Assembly: GCA_034231615.1 (NCBI GenBank)
Contig: CM067317.1
Location: forward strand, 43,285,531-43,349,530
DNA length: 64,000 nucleotides
DNA from: Meghimatium bilineatum
Lineage: Eukaryota > Mollusca > Gastropoda > Stylommatophora > Philomycidae
Direction: 5' to 3'
Shown: positions 29,571-41,391 of the stretch, one piece after another
Position numbering within the stretch: the stretch's first letter is position 1
Layout: each line of letters opens with the position of its first letter
Program-made: the position numbers and the translations under genes
The notes under the pieces: generated by a model
Database searches by the model: none
What the model was told of the DNA's origin: nothing
The model's input: only the letters and a program-made list of their open reading frames with translations

Positions 29571-30255
29571 GTATGATTGGTATGTGATGGTATGTGATGG
29601 TATGTGATGGTATGTGAGTGAGATGAACGTGAGTGGTATGTGATGGTATGTGAGTGAGATGAACGTGAGTGGTATGTGATGGTATGTGAGTGAGATGAAC
29701 GTGAGTGGTATGTGATGGTATGTGAGTGAGATGAAAGTGAGTGGTATGTCATGGTGTGTGAGTGAGATGAACGTGAGTGGTATGTGATGGTATGTGAGTG
29801 AGATGAAAGTGAGTGGTATGTCATGGTGTGTGAATGAGATGAACGTGAGTGGTATGTGATGGTGTGTGAGTGAGATGAACGTGAGTGGTATGTGATGGTA
29901 TGTGAGTGAGATGAAAGTGAGTGGTATGTCATGGTGTGTGAGTGAGATGAACGTGAGTGGTATGTGATGGTATGTGAGTGAGATGAACGTGAGTGGTATG
30001 TGATGGTATGTGATGGTATGTGAGTGAGTGGTATGTGATGGTATGTGAGTGAGATGAAAGTGAGTGGTATGTCATGGTGTGTGAGTGCGATGAACGTGAG
30101 TGGTATGTGATGGTATGTGAGTGAGATGAACGTGAGTGGTATGTGATGGTATGTGAGTGAGATGAACGTGAGTGGTATGTGATGGATGTGAGTTAGGTGA
30201 ATGTGAGTGGTATGTGATGTGTGTGAGTGAGATGAACGTGAGTGGTATATGATGG
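29571..30255 (+). repeat. Minisatellite, 36-bp unit, about 19 copies
   Basis: Unit gtgatggtatgtgagtgaga plus tgaacgtgagtggtat. Subtypes (aacgtg/aaagtg; gtgatggtatg/gtcatggtgtg) alternate in blocks. Minus-strand open frames in 12-residue periods are repeat products. Confidence 0.96.
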
Positions 30256-30880
30256 AAATTTTCCCTATATATTATATATTATATATATTCAAGCGCACTT
30301 ATGTTTCGAGCAAGTGCAACTATTCTATTTACCTTGGTCGCATTAATTATTGAAATCCAACCTGGTATATACTACAACATACCCGATCCGGGCTGTGAAG
30401 ATTTAAAAGTACAACACTCTTTTCTCTGATAAATATCGATCAAAATTCTAGTCCTACTTTGAAATCTCAAAAGAACCAGGATCGAAATTTTATTAATAAC
30501 AAACCTAATTGAAGAACTATGCCCATACTATATGCTTTTGTATTCATAATAGGATTATTTATAAAACTGATACAGATTGAGTGAAGTTATTGATTAGGAT
30601 GTTTGGTAAGTTCACATTTTACGTCCAAAATTATGTAAATATTTAATTTATAGATAAATATTTTATTTTTAAAATTAATTTTCCAATAACACAAGTAACG
30701 TTCTTCAAAATAAACTTACAATAACCACATTTTCTGTCCATTTATGTTTCAAAAAATATAAATTTCATTACAATTTAAATATATTTATAACTACCATTTC
30801 TTATTCACGTGATGAATGTACAAAAAATAAATAAATTCCGCTCAAGCACTAAAAATACTCCGTAGCGAATATTAAGCAAA
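30256..30880. other. No gene; AT-rich
   Basis: Only a short palindromic TA run (30268-30290) was noticed. Confidence 0.55.
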
Positions 30881-30906
30881 GGGGGGGGGGGGGGGGGAAG
30901 GGGGGA
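30881..30906 (+). repeat. Poly-G tract
   Basis: About 17 G, then aa, then 6 G; capable of a G-quadruplex and prone to assembly error. Confidence 0.9.
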
Positions 30907-31085
30907 TCGAGTACTTGGATTGTTAACGTTTTTTTCAGTTCCAGGAAATCGTAAAAATGTTCAAGAAAAAAAAAAAACCTTGACAGCATCTATTGACAGC
31001 TCCTTCGATGTTTGTTCTGACGAATATCATAGATCTAAACGTCAACCAATTTCGTCCTTATTAATTTTATTATTGTTTTTAATTG

Positions 31086-31282
31086 GACTTCGTGGCGGCA
31101 AGGTACAGTGTGCATCTGTAGCGATAATGGTACCAGGTTCGAATCCCGCAAACAATTGTGCACCCGGACCATTCAGAAAGCATAGGCAACATACTGGACG
31201 TATTTATATTGCCTAGAAAATTCATTACAGCTTAAAACGATGGGTTGATGGTTACGTTCTGAAGAGGATACGCTACGCATGT
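31086..31282 (+). mobile_element. tRNA-derived SINE (family T)
   Basis: Head cgtggcggcaaggtacagtg (box A-like) and accaggttcgaatcccgc (a good box B). Body: acaattgtgcacccggacca, ttcagaaagcataggcaaca, cgtatttatattgcctagaa and tgggttgatggttacgttct, ending near a (TA)n run. This is the clearest of three copies (also 16281-16522 and 32931-33035). Confidence 0.83.
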
Positions 31283-31289
31283 TATATAT

Positions 31290-32360
31290 ATATATATATA
31301 TATTTAAGCATCTTTTCATTAGTACCGTTATTTGTAGGTTTCTCTAACACATTTACTTTTTCACTATAGTTTCAAGACAATAGACAGAAGATGTTGAAAG
31401 TCCGTTGCAGGTAACCTTCGATGCGGAGGCGGCACTATGATGACGACGTATCAGATGTGTTATATATCAGACACATCTAATAATTCCTCCATCACTTCTC
31501 ACCAACATACGACATTATAGCTTAAGACACTAGCTGTTCACCAACCATTGTTGTGTGCCACTCACAACGCAGTCGTCTGCACGTGAAACAATAAATCCAA
31601 TTCACAAAGAAACGCTTGTCTGCTTCCGTCGTGAATTAGCTATCAGGAACCTCGACGAACCTTATGCACGGATTGGTACGAGAACAATGTGTTGTATTAG
31701 TGTGTAACGAAACTACACATTTCTCGCCATTCCGTATCACCTTTGTTTTAAAATAAATTTGCCGCCAAATTGTAGAACTAACATCACGATTTTAAATTGT
31801 TCATTGTATTTGTTAATTTGAAAATAATCACGATTCAAATTAACGCAAACTCAGTAAATAAACAGATGAAAACAGTATAGCCTATGGCTGTATATTATAT
31901 GCAAGGACACACTTGAATGATGGGAAATTATTTACTGTATCACTTAAAAAATTGTGTACAGAGCTTTACAAACTTGTCCCACTTTTCGTTTTCAAAATGT
32001 CGACTTGCACCCGTCTGGTTTTATGCGCATGTTATTGCATATAATAATGACTACATGACGGATGTAATGTCAAACCGATTGGTTTAGACGCAGCCTGTGT
32101 AGTTAGTTCCTGTGACGCGTCAGTTTTGTAAAAGGAAAGTTGCATACATTCAGAATTGCTTCGCAGCACGGCATGGAGTGTAATTAAAGTTCGGAATGGA
32201 AGCTGTAGTAAACTTAGACTATGAAAGTTATACGATTTTAGGAAGTTGTATTCAGTGATGGAATTCGGTAATTAAAGTTTTGATTATCTGTAAAAGTGCT
32301 AAAAGTTGACATTTCATGTTATAATTTCCAGTTATACATAGATGATAGGCCTATATATAG
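31290..32360. other. No recognisable feature
   Basis: Mixed composition. A small hairpin (agatgtgt ... acacatct, 31452-31476) was noted. No coding. Confidence 0.5.
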
Positions 32361-32363
32361 TTT

Positions 32364-32402
32364 TAAATGCACGTCGTAAGAGGCGATTAAGGAAAGTTGA
32401 GG
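32364..32402 (+). mobile_element. SINE core scrap
   Basis: aatgcacgtcgtaagaggcg plus attaagg matches the core of the long GAA-tail SINE (gcatgtcgtaaaaggcgact). The flanks do not match. Confidence 0.5.
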
Positions 32403-32404
32403 AG

Positions 32405-32925
32405 ATAAGCTGTCACCAGTGATCGTCTGCATGTCGTGTCCTAATTTCTTACTTGTCTTCTGTCTTATTTATTCACACCCCCCCCCACCGACTAACGAGT
32501 TAGCATGGGAGTAACTTAGATTATGGGAGTAAACATCTACAGAAAATCCGGCGGGGAACCCTAATGCGGTCAAAGATGTATTAAACAATCTTTTGACATC
32601 TGCAGTTCCGATCGTTTCCAAACGTATGTCTTTCATTTGGAATCAACAAAGAGACAAGATGAGGGTTAGTACAAATCGGCAATAACATTTCTCCATAGTA
32701 TTTGTCTGGGCAAACAATCATGCGGGAAAAGTTAGGACTATTTGTTTCGTAAAATTAACACATTTATGTCCTCATAATCAGGTAGATATTTAACACTGGC
32801 TTGCTTCCTGAGCGTATATAAAAACGCAAAATAATATCTATATATATTTAGTTTTAAAGATAACATTAACTGTTTATTTACCTACTGTACTAATTGTTGT
32901 GACTTTTAAGTATATTATATCTCGT
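32405..32925. other. No recognisable feature
   Basis: A short C run at 32477-32486 and AT-rich sequence; no gene. Confidence 0.5.
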
Positions 32926-32930
32926 TGCAG

Positions 32931-33035
32931 ACAATTGTGCATTCTGACTATACAGAAAGCAATGGCAAACTAGTTAATGTATTTATATTGCCTAGAGAAT
33001 CACTACATCCACAAAATACTGGCTATGATACCAAT
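32931..33035 (+). mobile_element. tRNA-derived SINE (family T), body fragment
   Basis: acaattgtgcattctgacta, tacagaaagcaatggcaaac, gtatttatattgcctagaga and ccacaaaatactggctatga follow the order of the other two copies. The head is absent. Confidence 0.7.
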
Positions 33036-33169
33036 GTATATGTATATTCTACAACAATTAATAATACAATTCATATTGTGATAAAGTTACAATGTAGCAT
33101 TTCAGTGGGTAGAATTTTTTGTTGGTGTCGCCCAACTACTCTCCAAAACATTGTAACCTGTCCATCTCG

Positions 33170-35850
33170 TGATGTTTGTTAGTTAGTTAGTCGTTGAATC
33201 ATCATCACTGCAAACTGGACACGTCCATAGTTGCTCCGATCTCTCATTGAGTGTATCCGCCATTACACTTACAGTACTGGTCCTCTGCTGGTTGACCATC
33301 ATTCTTCTGCGCCCTTCAAAATGTTCCGTTCTAGCAACACCGCTTTTTAAACACTGATCTTTAATCCTGGCTATTAAAAAGGAATCATCATCCACATTAG
33401 TCTCGCGTGCTATATCTCTTAAGGAGTTCAAAAGTCAGTTCGATCCATTGCCCCATCGCCATGTGCCAAAATCGCGCATGACGCCAGTTGATCTATCTGC
33501 TCTATCAATGTCTCGAACACCCACATGTCCTGGCACGAAAATAAATGGAACCACTTTCAGCCTCGCCTTTCTCAAGGCCTCAATCCACTGTTCCCGAACG
33601 AGACCAACTTGTACCTTCCTAATCAAACTTATAGAGTCACTGAAGATGCAGACCTGCGTTACCTTCTGTGTGTATACCCACTCAAATTCCCTAGTCACCG
33701 CCATTGTCCCCATGGTCATGCTACTCATAGTAACCGCAAAGGGACCACTCTCATTCGTGATCATTTTACCTGCGCACTGAAATGTGAAGGCCCAAGTACT
33801 GCGAACATGTCTAATACCAGAACCATCAGTGTATATAATCACATCCCCTTCTTTGGTATTCTCATTGACCAAAGCCTGCACATGTTTCTCCACAGCTGTG
33901 GGACACCATTCTCTGCATTCCCTGCTAAGTGATATTACTACTCTCAAACAAGTTTCGAAATATGTGGGTATATTTATCCATTCCGCACCTGCTGCCACAT
34001 CTTGCAATATGCATACGCTGTGTATGACATCCTCAGCACGTCACATCCACGACTTCCCTGTGTTAAGTCTGCTGTCTTTAACTTTCTGTATTTCAGAATG
34101 TAACAGGTGCTCCTTATCTGCATGTATTTGAAGGTGAACGGCAATACTGTAATTCTGTGCTCTGCTGTTGGACAGTCAAGTAGGTACCGCTCTTGTCGAT
34201 GTGTCTCTTGTGCACCCAAGTATGATATGCATTGCTGCATTCTGGAATCTATCAAGTCTTTGGATCTGAGTATGACTAAGAGTCAGAATTGCCAGTGCAT
34301 ATTCCATCACAGCCACCACCAAACCTTGGTACAATAGAAATAACAATCTCTGCTCACACTGTGCAGCAGCCATAACCTTCATTCCCGCTAAGCCTTTTCC
34401 TGCCTTTATGATAACGTGATCAACATGTTCCCTGAAACTCAGACTCCTGTAAAAAAACACACCCAGATATTTCATCGTGGTTGCGCTTTTTGAACTTTTC
34501 CTGTACAACGAAACATGTTGCATGGGATTCGTTACCATGTGATTGTTCAAGGAAATTCACGGCAAAAATGCCTTAGAAGGATGTACCACTGCTCCCGTGT
34601 CTCTAGACCAATTCGTCAGTCTGTCCAGCTCCTTTTGCAGTTTCACAACGCACTCTTCTCGATTTTTGCCTTGCCTATACACCAGGGTGTCATCGGCGAA
34701 CGACATCGTTCTGTCAGCACCTGTGATGTGACTGCTAGTGATATGTACTGTGTATACATTGAAAAGCACAGGAGATAGAGGCGGTTCCTGGTGCAGACCG
34801 GGGCTAATAACCGTTAGTGCCGATACCCAGTTACCACACTTAAGAACTACTATCCTGTGCATCATGGCAACACCAACCCACCGCACGACAAAAGATTTAA
34901 TGCAAGATATAAAAGTTGTTCCATCAAGTTATCCAAGGACACCCTATTGTAAGCATCCTCAAGATCTATTGTGACCGCACATGTTTTCATGCGCGAATCG
35001 AACCCCTCAAAAACATCCTGCGCAAATATGGCTGCATTCTACCATGTCTTCTTTCCTGGGCGATACCCTCCTAACAACGTTGGTAAACACTTATTTCTTT
35101 CAAGATAACACGATACCTTCCAGGCAACAATTTTTTCCAAAAGCTTGCCTATCGTATTCTGCATTGTTATTATTCTGTAGCCTTGTATCCTGGTGTGATC
35201 CTTCCAAGGTTTGGGTAGTGGAACTAAATAGCCGAACAACCAGTCTTCTTTTACTGTGCCCTTTACAAGACTAGTATTGAACATGTCCACCAACTCTCAC
35301 AACTCCTCATCCGTTCTCCGACTAATGTCATCGTATGTAACACCATCTGGTCCAGGTGCTGTGTTTTTTTGTACTTTTCAGCGATGTCCTAATGTCTTCA
35401 ACTTTGATTATCATATGTTTTTCCATGCTCAAGTTCTTACACGTGTCTATAATCTTTTTCCCGATTTCTTGATATGCCTCCGCATTTTTCGGACCAATTT
35501 GTGTGGTATAATGTGCCAGCAAAGCCGCACTTTTTTTCTCGTCCGTCTTCTGCCAGACCATATCAGCGATCTGGAAATCTGCAATAGTCGTGCGTTTTGT
35601 GAGACCATTTATGGATGTGTGTAAACTCCAGAACAATTTTTAGTGACTTTTCACGTGTAATCTCCTGGCAAAATTGTTCCCATTTTGACGCCTTTGCTGA
35701 CTTTTGAATCTCTTTGAATGGTTGAACTAAGTTATCTTTCTTCCGTCTCCATGAGCTGAGTCGCCACACATTTCTTTTTCTCTGCCATAGTGCTACTGCT
35801 TTCCGTTTCTCGCTCCATTCCCTTTGCACATCATGATGTTTCTCTCCCAC
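33170..35850 (-). mobile_element. LINE family B, longer copy: reverse transcriptase through RNase H to C-terminus
   Basis: From right to left: linker (35563-35850), fingers TSLVKGTVKEDWLFGYLVPLP and GYRIITMQNTIGKLLEKI (35039-35293), palm PPLSPVLFNVY and MSFADDTLVYRQGKN with the FADD catalytic pair (34557-34886), and thumb REHVDHVIIKAGKGLAGMK (34176-34550). RNase H follows with YTDGSG, MGTMAVTREFEW, FSDSISLIRKV and PGHVGVRDIDRADRS (33435-34007), then the C-terminal LWTCPVCSDDDS (33183-33431). At least seven frame changes separate these segments. Same subfamily as 22630-23945 (tail gttagttagttagtcgt in both). It lacks the endonuclease, so it is 5'-truncated. Confidence 0.92.
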
Positions 35851-36195
35851 TTGTATCTCTGCCTACCTCTTACTCGCCTCCCCTCAACTTTATCCTCAAG
35901 TAAGGTCTTCAACGAGGTATCATGTCTTTTAATATGTCTACAATACACAATAATTTATTTGTTTGACCTTTATTTCATTTAATAGTTTTTTTTCTTTCTA
36001 CGAAGTGATGTTAGAACCATGTTGTTCGTTTTCTTCTCTTTCCGTGAAGTTCTTCCTATTCTTCTATATATCCCCACATGTCAAAGACATCAATTCTGTC
36101 TTCTAGTTATTTATTCATTGTCCATGTTTCTGAGCCATACATTAATATAGAATAGATGCAGTATTTTATCATTCTCATTTTTAGCTTGTTTGTAA
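35851..36195 (-). mobile_element. RTE-like LINE C-terminal fragment
   Basis: Same text as 26760-27090, decayed: tttctctcccacttgtatct, ctcctcaagtaaggtc-like, and ttctgagccatacattaata (the ILMYGSETW block). It abuts the 5' end of the LINE B copy, so one of the two inserted next to or into the other. Confidence 0.8.
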
Positions 36196-36204
36196 TATGT
36201 TTAT

Positions 36205-36375
36205 CTGTTATATATTGTCTGTCCCAGGTGAATGATGATTGATAGTATTCACACTTGCCGTTAGGTGTAGGAATGAGAGCCTCAGTTTTCGTTTCAATGC
36301 CATATGTGTCGCCTTGGTTGTATTTAGTCCATGTTTGGTCAAGGCTATTTGATGTTTTATATCCACTGTTTTCTT
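36205..36375 (-). mobile_element. LINE family C 3'-end fragment
   Basis: Complement encodes LNTTKATHMALKRKLRL, then LTASVNTINHHSPGTDN, matching the 11150-11290 copy (ATHLALERRLHL ... LTASVEATATPPGN). Confidence 0.65.
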
Positions 36376-36379
36376 GGTA

Positions 36380-37560
36380 TCATCATCATCGGGTGCCATG
36401 TCATGCCGGCAGGCGTAGGCAATCATGGCTCTCCACAGCTCTCTATCTCCGGTATTATGTCTCAAGATCTTTCTTGTTTCCTCGCTGTGCCAGGTTGTTA
36501 AACTGTCAAATATTTTCTCACCATGTCGCCGTCTGTTTCTGTTGCCTTCAATCTTGCCAGTTGTGACTATGTTCTCCAAACCTTCTTGTCTCATAAAGTG
36601 GCCAAAAATGCATTTTGTCCTTTTCTTATAATATTGATTACGGTCCGTTTCGTATTTGACTCTTCGGCGCCACCAACTAAAATTCCTCATTAGTTTTCCT
36701 GGCAGTCCATGCTATTCTCAGTATTCTTCTGTAGAACGAAACCTCTATTACCTCTAATTTCCCACTGTCCTATTTGTTTATTATCCAAGACTCGCATCCA
36801 TACCGAACCATTTTACTTACCTTTTTTTCTACATGATATTATACCATTTTTCTAATTTATTCATTTCTCATTTCATCAAGTTTAGTAACCATTGCAACTT
36901 TTCTGAAACACCTCATTTCACATCTAAATATTTTCCTTTGCTGCGAGGCTGTTACAACCATGTTTGACATATTAGCAGAATAATCATATATAACAAAATT
37001 TAGATGTTTTCTGTCTTTTGATTTTCATTATTATCTTTGGGTGAAGAAGTACTGGTTAAAGTTGGTTAGGTCATTGTGTTTGTTTTCTCGTACATTTTTT
37101 TTCTATTTGTGATTAGTCTTCCATTTTTGGAAAAAATACTGCCTGAAAAAAATGTATTTGTAATTTTTTTTTTAAATGCCAGTATATTCCTCATGTCATT
37201 GACATAACTTTTAGCAATTCCTATACTCCTTTTAACGTCTGTTTCACATCTACCATTTGCCCGTGTGTTGCCGGGGTCCGAAAGCGGAGCAAAGAATAGC
37301 AACACTGTTTACCTTCCATGCATGTCGTAAAAGGTGACTAAGGAAGTTTTGGGATGGAGTTAGCTGTCCTATCCCATATAGGGTCAGTGACCCAAAGCCA
37401 TGCTGAAGTCGGATGTGTCCGGCCGAAATGCGCAGATATCTCAGCAATGCTGTAAACCATGATGACAAAACGCATTCCATTCTCCAGACTACATTCGGCT
37501 AATCTGCAGGAGTTTGAGAACGAACGCAGAAGAAGAAGAACATCTACCATTATGTGTGAT
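36380..37560 (-). mobile_element. RTE-like LINE (second subfamily), reverse transcriptase C-terminus, with nested SINE
   Basis: 36385-36690 encodes FSWWRRRVKYETDRNQYYK, CIFGHFMRQEGLENIVTTGK and LWRAMIAYACRHDMAPDDDD, a terminus ending in an Asp run encoded by a GAT-type tail. Upstream, RRILRIAWTARKTNEEF and CESWIINKQDSGKLEVIE appear in other frames. Across the nested SINE the reading is HIITHNGRCETDVKRSIGIAK. Frameshifted and 5'-truncated. Confidence 0.83.
37258..37539 (+). mobile_element. GAA-tail SINE, long form, full length, nested in LINE, 12-bp target duplication
   Basis: A 282-bp unit from tgcccgtgtgttgccggggt to gcagaagaagaag. The perfect duplication acatctaccatt lies at 37246-37257 and 37540-37551. 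It inserted antisense into the RTE-like LINE. Together with 29118-29402 it fixes the full length of the long form at about 283 bp. Confidence 0.95.
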
Positions 37561-37564
37561 TATG

Positions 37565-37920
37565 TGTTTTAAATTGTTTCACATCTGCCGTTATTATCAT
37601 CATCATATTATTGTCATCGTAATAGTTCTCTTCCTCTTTCAGCTCCTTGCGGAGTAGGTGTCCTAAAAATTAAGATCTTTTATATCACCTATCCTGATAT
37701 ATGGACATTACTGAGGACTGTAGGTTACGTTAACCATAAGGGTCGGGTTTTACCTAAATAAAATACAAAATAAATAAAAAGAAATAGCCATTCCTGCGTA
37801 TTTTGTATATATTTAGCTATTTTATGAAAGATTAGATGACCGTCTTGTGAAACATCGATTGGAGTCGGGGGAGGGGGGTATGGCTGGTTCTGGTACTAAA
37901 AGTCATGTTCTGATTTACTA
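37565..37920. other. No recognisable feature
   Basis: A short (ATC)n-like run near 37588-37610; nothing else. Confidence 0.5.
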
Positions 37921-37923
37921 AGG

Positions 37924-38745
37924 AGTGGTGGGGGAGATTGAACACACCAATCTCCTGGTGGGGGAGATTGAACATGCCAACCTCCTGGTGGGGAAGATTG
38001 AACATGCCAACCTCCTGGTGGGGGAGATTGAACACACCAATCTCCTGGTGGGGGGAGATTGAACATGCCAATCTCCTGGTGGGGGAGATTGAACACACCA
38101 TCCTCCTGGTGGGGGAAATTGAACACACCATCCTCCTGGTGGGGGAGATTGAACACACCATCCTCCTGGTGGGGGAAATTGAACACACCAACCTCCTGGT
38201 GGGGGAGATTGAACACACCATCGACCTGGTAGGGGAGATTGAACATGCCAACCTCCTGGTGGGGGGAGATTGAACACGCCAACCTCCTGGTGGGGAAGAT
38301 TGAACATGCCAACCTCCTGGTGGGGGAGATTGAACACACCATCCTCCTGGTAGGGGAGATTGAATACACCAACGTCCTGGTGGGGGAGATTGAACATGCC
38401 AACCTCCTTGTCAGGGGAGATTAAACATGCCAATCTCCTGGTGGGGGAGATTGAACACACCATCCTCCTGGTGGGGGAAATTGAACACACCATCCTCCTG
38501 GTGGGGGAGATTGAACACACCATCCTCCTGGTGGGGGAAATTGAACACACCAACCTCCTGGTGGGGGAGATTGAACACACCATCCTCCTGGTAGGGGAGA
38601 TTGAACACACCAACGTCCTGGTGGGGGAGATTGAACACACCATCCTCCTGGTGGGGGAAATTGAACACACCATCCTCCTGGTGGGGGAAATTGAACACAC
38701 CAACCTCCTGGTGAGGGAAATTGAACACACCAACCTCCTTATCTA
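37924..38745 (+). repeat. Minisatellite, 30-bp unit, about 27 copies
   Basis: Unit ctcctggtgggggagattga plus acacaccatc. Long open frames in several phases on both strands (up to 271 residues on minus, period 10 residues) arise because 30 is divisible by three and the unit is stop-poor. Variants aacatgcca and acacaccaa cluster. No promoter or flanking coding supports a gene. Confidence 0.97.
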
Positions 38746-38749
38746 GTAC

Positions 38750-39105
38750 TTGACCGTGGATTTCTTGACAGACCACTACATGCCTTCTAAAAGAATGATT
38801 GAGGCCTTACATTCGTTACTTTTCTAGATTATTCCCATGGTTTCCGTTGGTCAATATTTCTATAGTTGAATTCACATGCTAAAATTATCCAAGGCTAATC
38901 CAAGCATATAAATAGTAACCATTATAAAACGTGACACTAATAAAAAACGTGCTGAATGAAGGACTGTTTACGTTTAGCAGTTAGATCTTCTATTATCTTC
39001 TTACCCTGACGGCTTGGCAGTTCTGATAGTGAAAACATTGTGTTTTTTTTGGTAACCTTTGAGAAAAAACTGGGTAAACATAATCCATTAAATCTTTCAC
39101 GACAA
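38750..39105. other. No recognisable feature
   Basis: Unique-looking sequence. Confidence 0.5.
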
Positions 39106-39108
39106 TCA

Positions 39109-39230
39109 ATCATGTGTGAAACGTTGGGACTATGTGTAATCATGTGTGAAAGGTAGGGACTATGTGTAATCATGTGTGAAACGTTGGGACTATGTGTAAT
39201 CATGTGTGAAACGTTGGGACTATGTGTCTC
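39109..39230 (+). repeat. 30-bp tandem repeat, 4 copies
   Basis: Unit tcatgtgtgaaacgttggga plus ctatgtgtaa. Confidence 0.95.
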
Positions 39231-39360
39231 GGCAAACTAATGAATTTGATTGTCTCATAGTCCATTTGAAATTTCACACTAAAATTCTTTCACCACGCCC
39301 CCCCCCTCCCCAAACATTTATGCCCAATAATTTTATTTCGGCTATGGCACTTAGGGTACT

Positions 39361-39575
39361 TAACCACCAATCTCTTGAATGGATACCTACAGGCAAAAGA
39401 GCAAGGGGTAGACCAAAAGAAACACTCAGAAGAACAATACTTAGAGAAAGTAAAACAAACAATATTCATACTATTCAAGAACTGCACATAATAACTTTGA
39501 ACAGACAGAATTGGAGAGATCTGACCTCTGCCCTATGCGCTGACTTCAGCGCTAAAGGAAATTGATGATGTGATG
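39361..39575 (+). mobile_element. LINE family X, 5'-truncated insertion with 12-bp target duplication
   Basis: Flanked by acttagggtact at 39349-39360 and 39576-39587 (perfect). It encodes SLEWIPTGKRARGRPKETLR, RESKTNNIHTIQELH and WRDLTSALCADFSAKGN, the C-terminus of an EN/RT-type LINE (RGRPKETLRR motif), ending at a stop and a gatgatg-type tail. Only 215 bp was inserted. The same C-terminus occurs on the minus strand at 46965-47395. Confidence 0.93.
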
Positions 39576-39589
39576 ACTTAGGGTACTAC

Positions 39590-40485
39590 TTTTCTGCGGA
39601 TTCGTCCTAACGTCGACATAGTCTAGATCTGACACTTTCGTGGCAGATCTGCACTTTCGTGGCATAATCTGGACATAAGAATAGAAGGCAAGATCTCAGA
39701 GTGTGGTAGACAATTCCAGGCATGCATGGAACTCAGTAATCACAGTCGGGCACACCGTAAACATCATCATCTCAGTTGAGCTGAATGGTTATCGTCTACT
39801 TCGAGGGACGAACAACATCTTTCAGGGTCGTAGGTGTGGCACACTGGATGCATCATCATAAAAAGCTCTCCAAACAATTCTATCCTAAGGCATTCGGAAG
39901 AGTGTAAAAACTACGCCCAAACCGTTCCTTGATGTTATAAATACAGGATTATCACCTCTCCTCTGCTCATCCCCCCCCCCTCTGTTCTTTTCAAAATAAT
40001 GTTAGAAATTGAGTCTTGCTTTGTTACACGTCTCGTTACACGTCTCGTTACACGTCTCGTTATCTAAATATGAAAGTCCCACTGAAGACGGAACATGTCA
40101 GCCTAGACAGGAAGGTATACCTGGTAAGGGAAGTGGGGCATGTACGTACTATACAAATGGTGACTATACTCGGATTCGTTACACGATATTGGACTGTCTT
40201 TATGGTTCATCGACATACATCATGAGATCAAGACCCCCCCCCCCTCCAGTCTCGAATGGGTCCACCGAAAACTACCGCTAATGACTCTGTGTATCAGGTA
40301 CCCGGGATTAAACAGAGTAGAGAAACCAGCCACACAAATCAAGTAAATAAAATGTATGCAGTGAAACAGTGAGTGTGTAGTTAAGAGAAACGTTTGAGCT
40401 ACAGAACTTCATCGAAAGAGACAAAAAATAATGGCATGTGCATCCAGGAGAATCGTTTTGTCTCTGAATGATTCTCTATTAGAGG
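39590..40485. other. No gene; short repeats only
   Basis: gatctg/cactttcgtggca is duplicated at 39628-39665; a C run is near 39970. Three exact 12-bp units (gttacacgtctc) lie at 40023-40061. The open frame 40009-40281 has no recognisable motif. Confidence 0.5.
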
Positions 40486-40489
40486 TTTA

Positions 40490-41115
40490 AATGCTTCAGA
40501 CAAGACATACTAGGAAACAGAGGAGGAAGCATCACTATGGTACTGAACAGCATACACGGTGCATATAGAGAGAAACTGCACGGACCTCATATGACTCTGA
40601 ACATCTCACCATAAAACTGCACACAACTCCAGAGCCTCTGTTAGTGACAAATGTCTACTACCCAAACAACAATAAACTACACCTCAGGACAATACCCCTC
40701 TCAACATCAAACCATACCTCAGGACAATACCCCTCTCAACATCAAACCATACCTCAGGACAATACCCCTCTCAACATCAAACCATAACTCAGGACAATAC
40801 CCCTCTCAACATCAAACCATACCTCAGGACAATACCCCTCTCAACATCAAACCATACCTCAGGACAATACCCCTCTCAACATCAAACCATATTATATTGG
40901 AAGATTTCAAGTCATTCTCTGGACTGGTGGTACCTAACTATAGACTATGGCAACTTTACCAGAGAGAAGAAATAGAAACTGGATGATAGAAAATAGACTA
41001 ATTCTTATATTTAACATCTATCAGAGCCAACCTGTTACTCAAGATGATGGAAATCTCAGAGCACCCCAGATCTTGCTATTGCAACAGCAAATATCTAGAT
41101 AGAACTACAAAAGAG
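40490..41115 (+). mobile_element. LINE endonuclease-domain fragment containing a minisatellite
   Basis: The plus strand encodes ILGNRGGSITMVLNSIHGAY, then (other frames) LLVTNVYYPNNNKLHLRTIP, HIILEDFKSFSGLVVPNYRL and EEIENWMIENRLILI. These follow the APE-type endonuclease order of LINE ORF2: GG-S, VYxPPN, IIxGDFNSHS and the E-IEDWxIENxL block. The catalytic Asp-Phe-Asn motif reads EDFKS, so it is mutated. A 35-bp array has expanded between VYYPNN and the DFN block. Confidence 0.72.
40677..40892 (+). repeat. Minisatellite, 35-bp unit, 6 copies, inside LINE endonuclease
   Basis: Unit aggacaatacccctctcaac plus atcaaaccatacctc, almost invariant. One unit's translation (LRTIPLSTSNH) is the normal LINE sequence between the two flanking motifs, so the unit derives from the LINE. 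Confidence 0.95.
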
Positions 41116-41390
41116 AGGGGGAAGGGTGGATGTGGACAAAAGTAATGTCAACAAATATTTCTTTATATATCAATTAAATTGTTTAAATAAATATTTTGTA
41201 TTCTCTCTCGATAAATCTAAAAACATCATGCAGTTTTTTTGGGTACTTTTTCGAGAACAAGTTTTTTTTTAGTTCAGGTGGGGATTGTTTTTGGCATAAT
41301 TCATCAGTAGGGGGGGGTGGAGGAGGTATTCCTCAATTTTTAACAGGTTATTAACATGGGTGAGTTGGTAAAAAATTTGAAGTTATTTAT
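41116..41390. other. No gene; T-rich and G-rich short runs
   Basis: Contains aggggggggtgg-type G run near 41309-41320. Confidence 0.5.
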
Positions 41391-41391
41391 G

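Noticed and set aside
37918-38733. 271-residue minus-strand frame (MVCSISPTRR periods) as a repeat protein
   Set aside because: It is exactly the 30-bp tandem array; several other phases on both strands are equally open, and no promoter, signal peptide or flanking coding exists.
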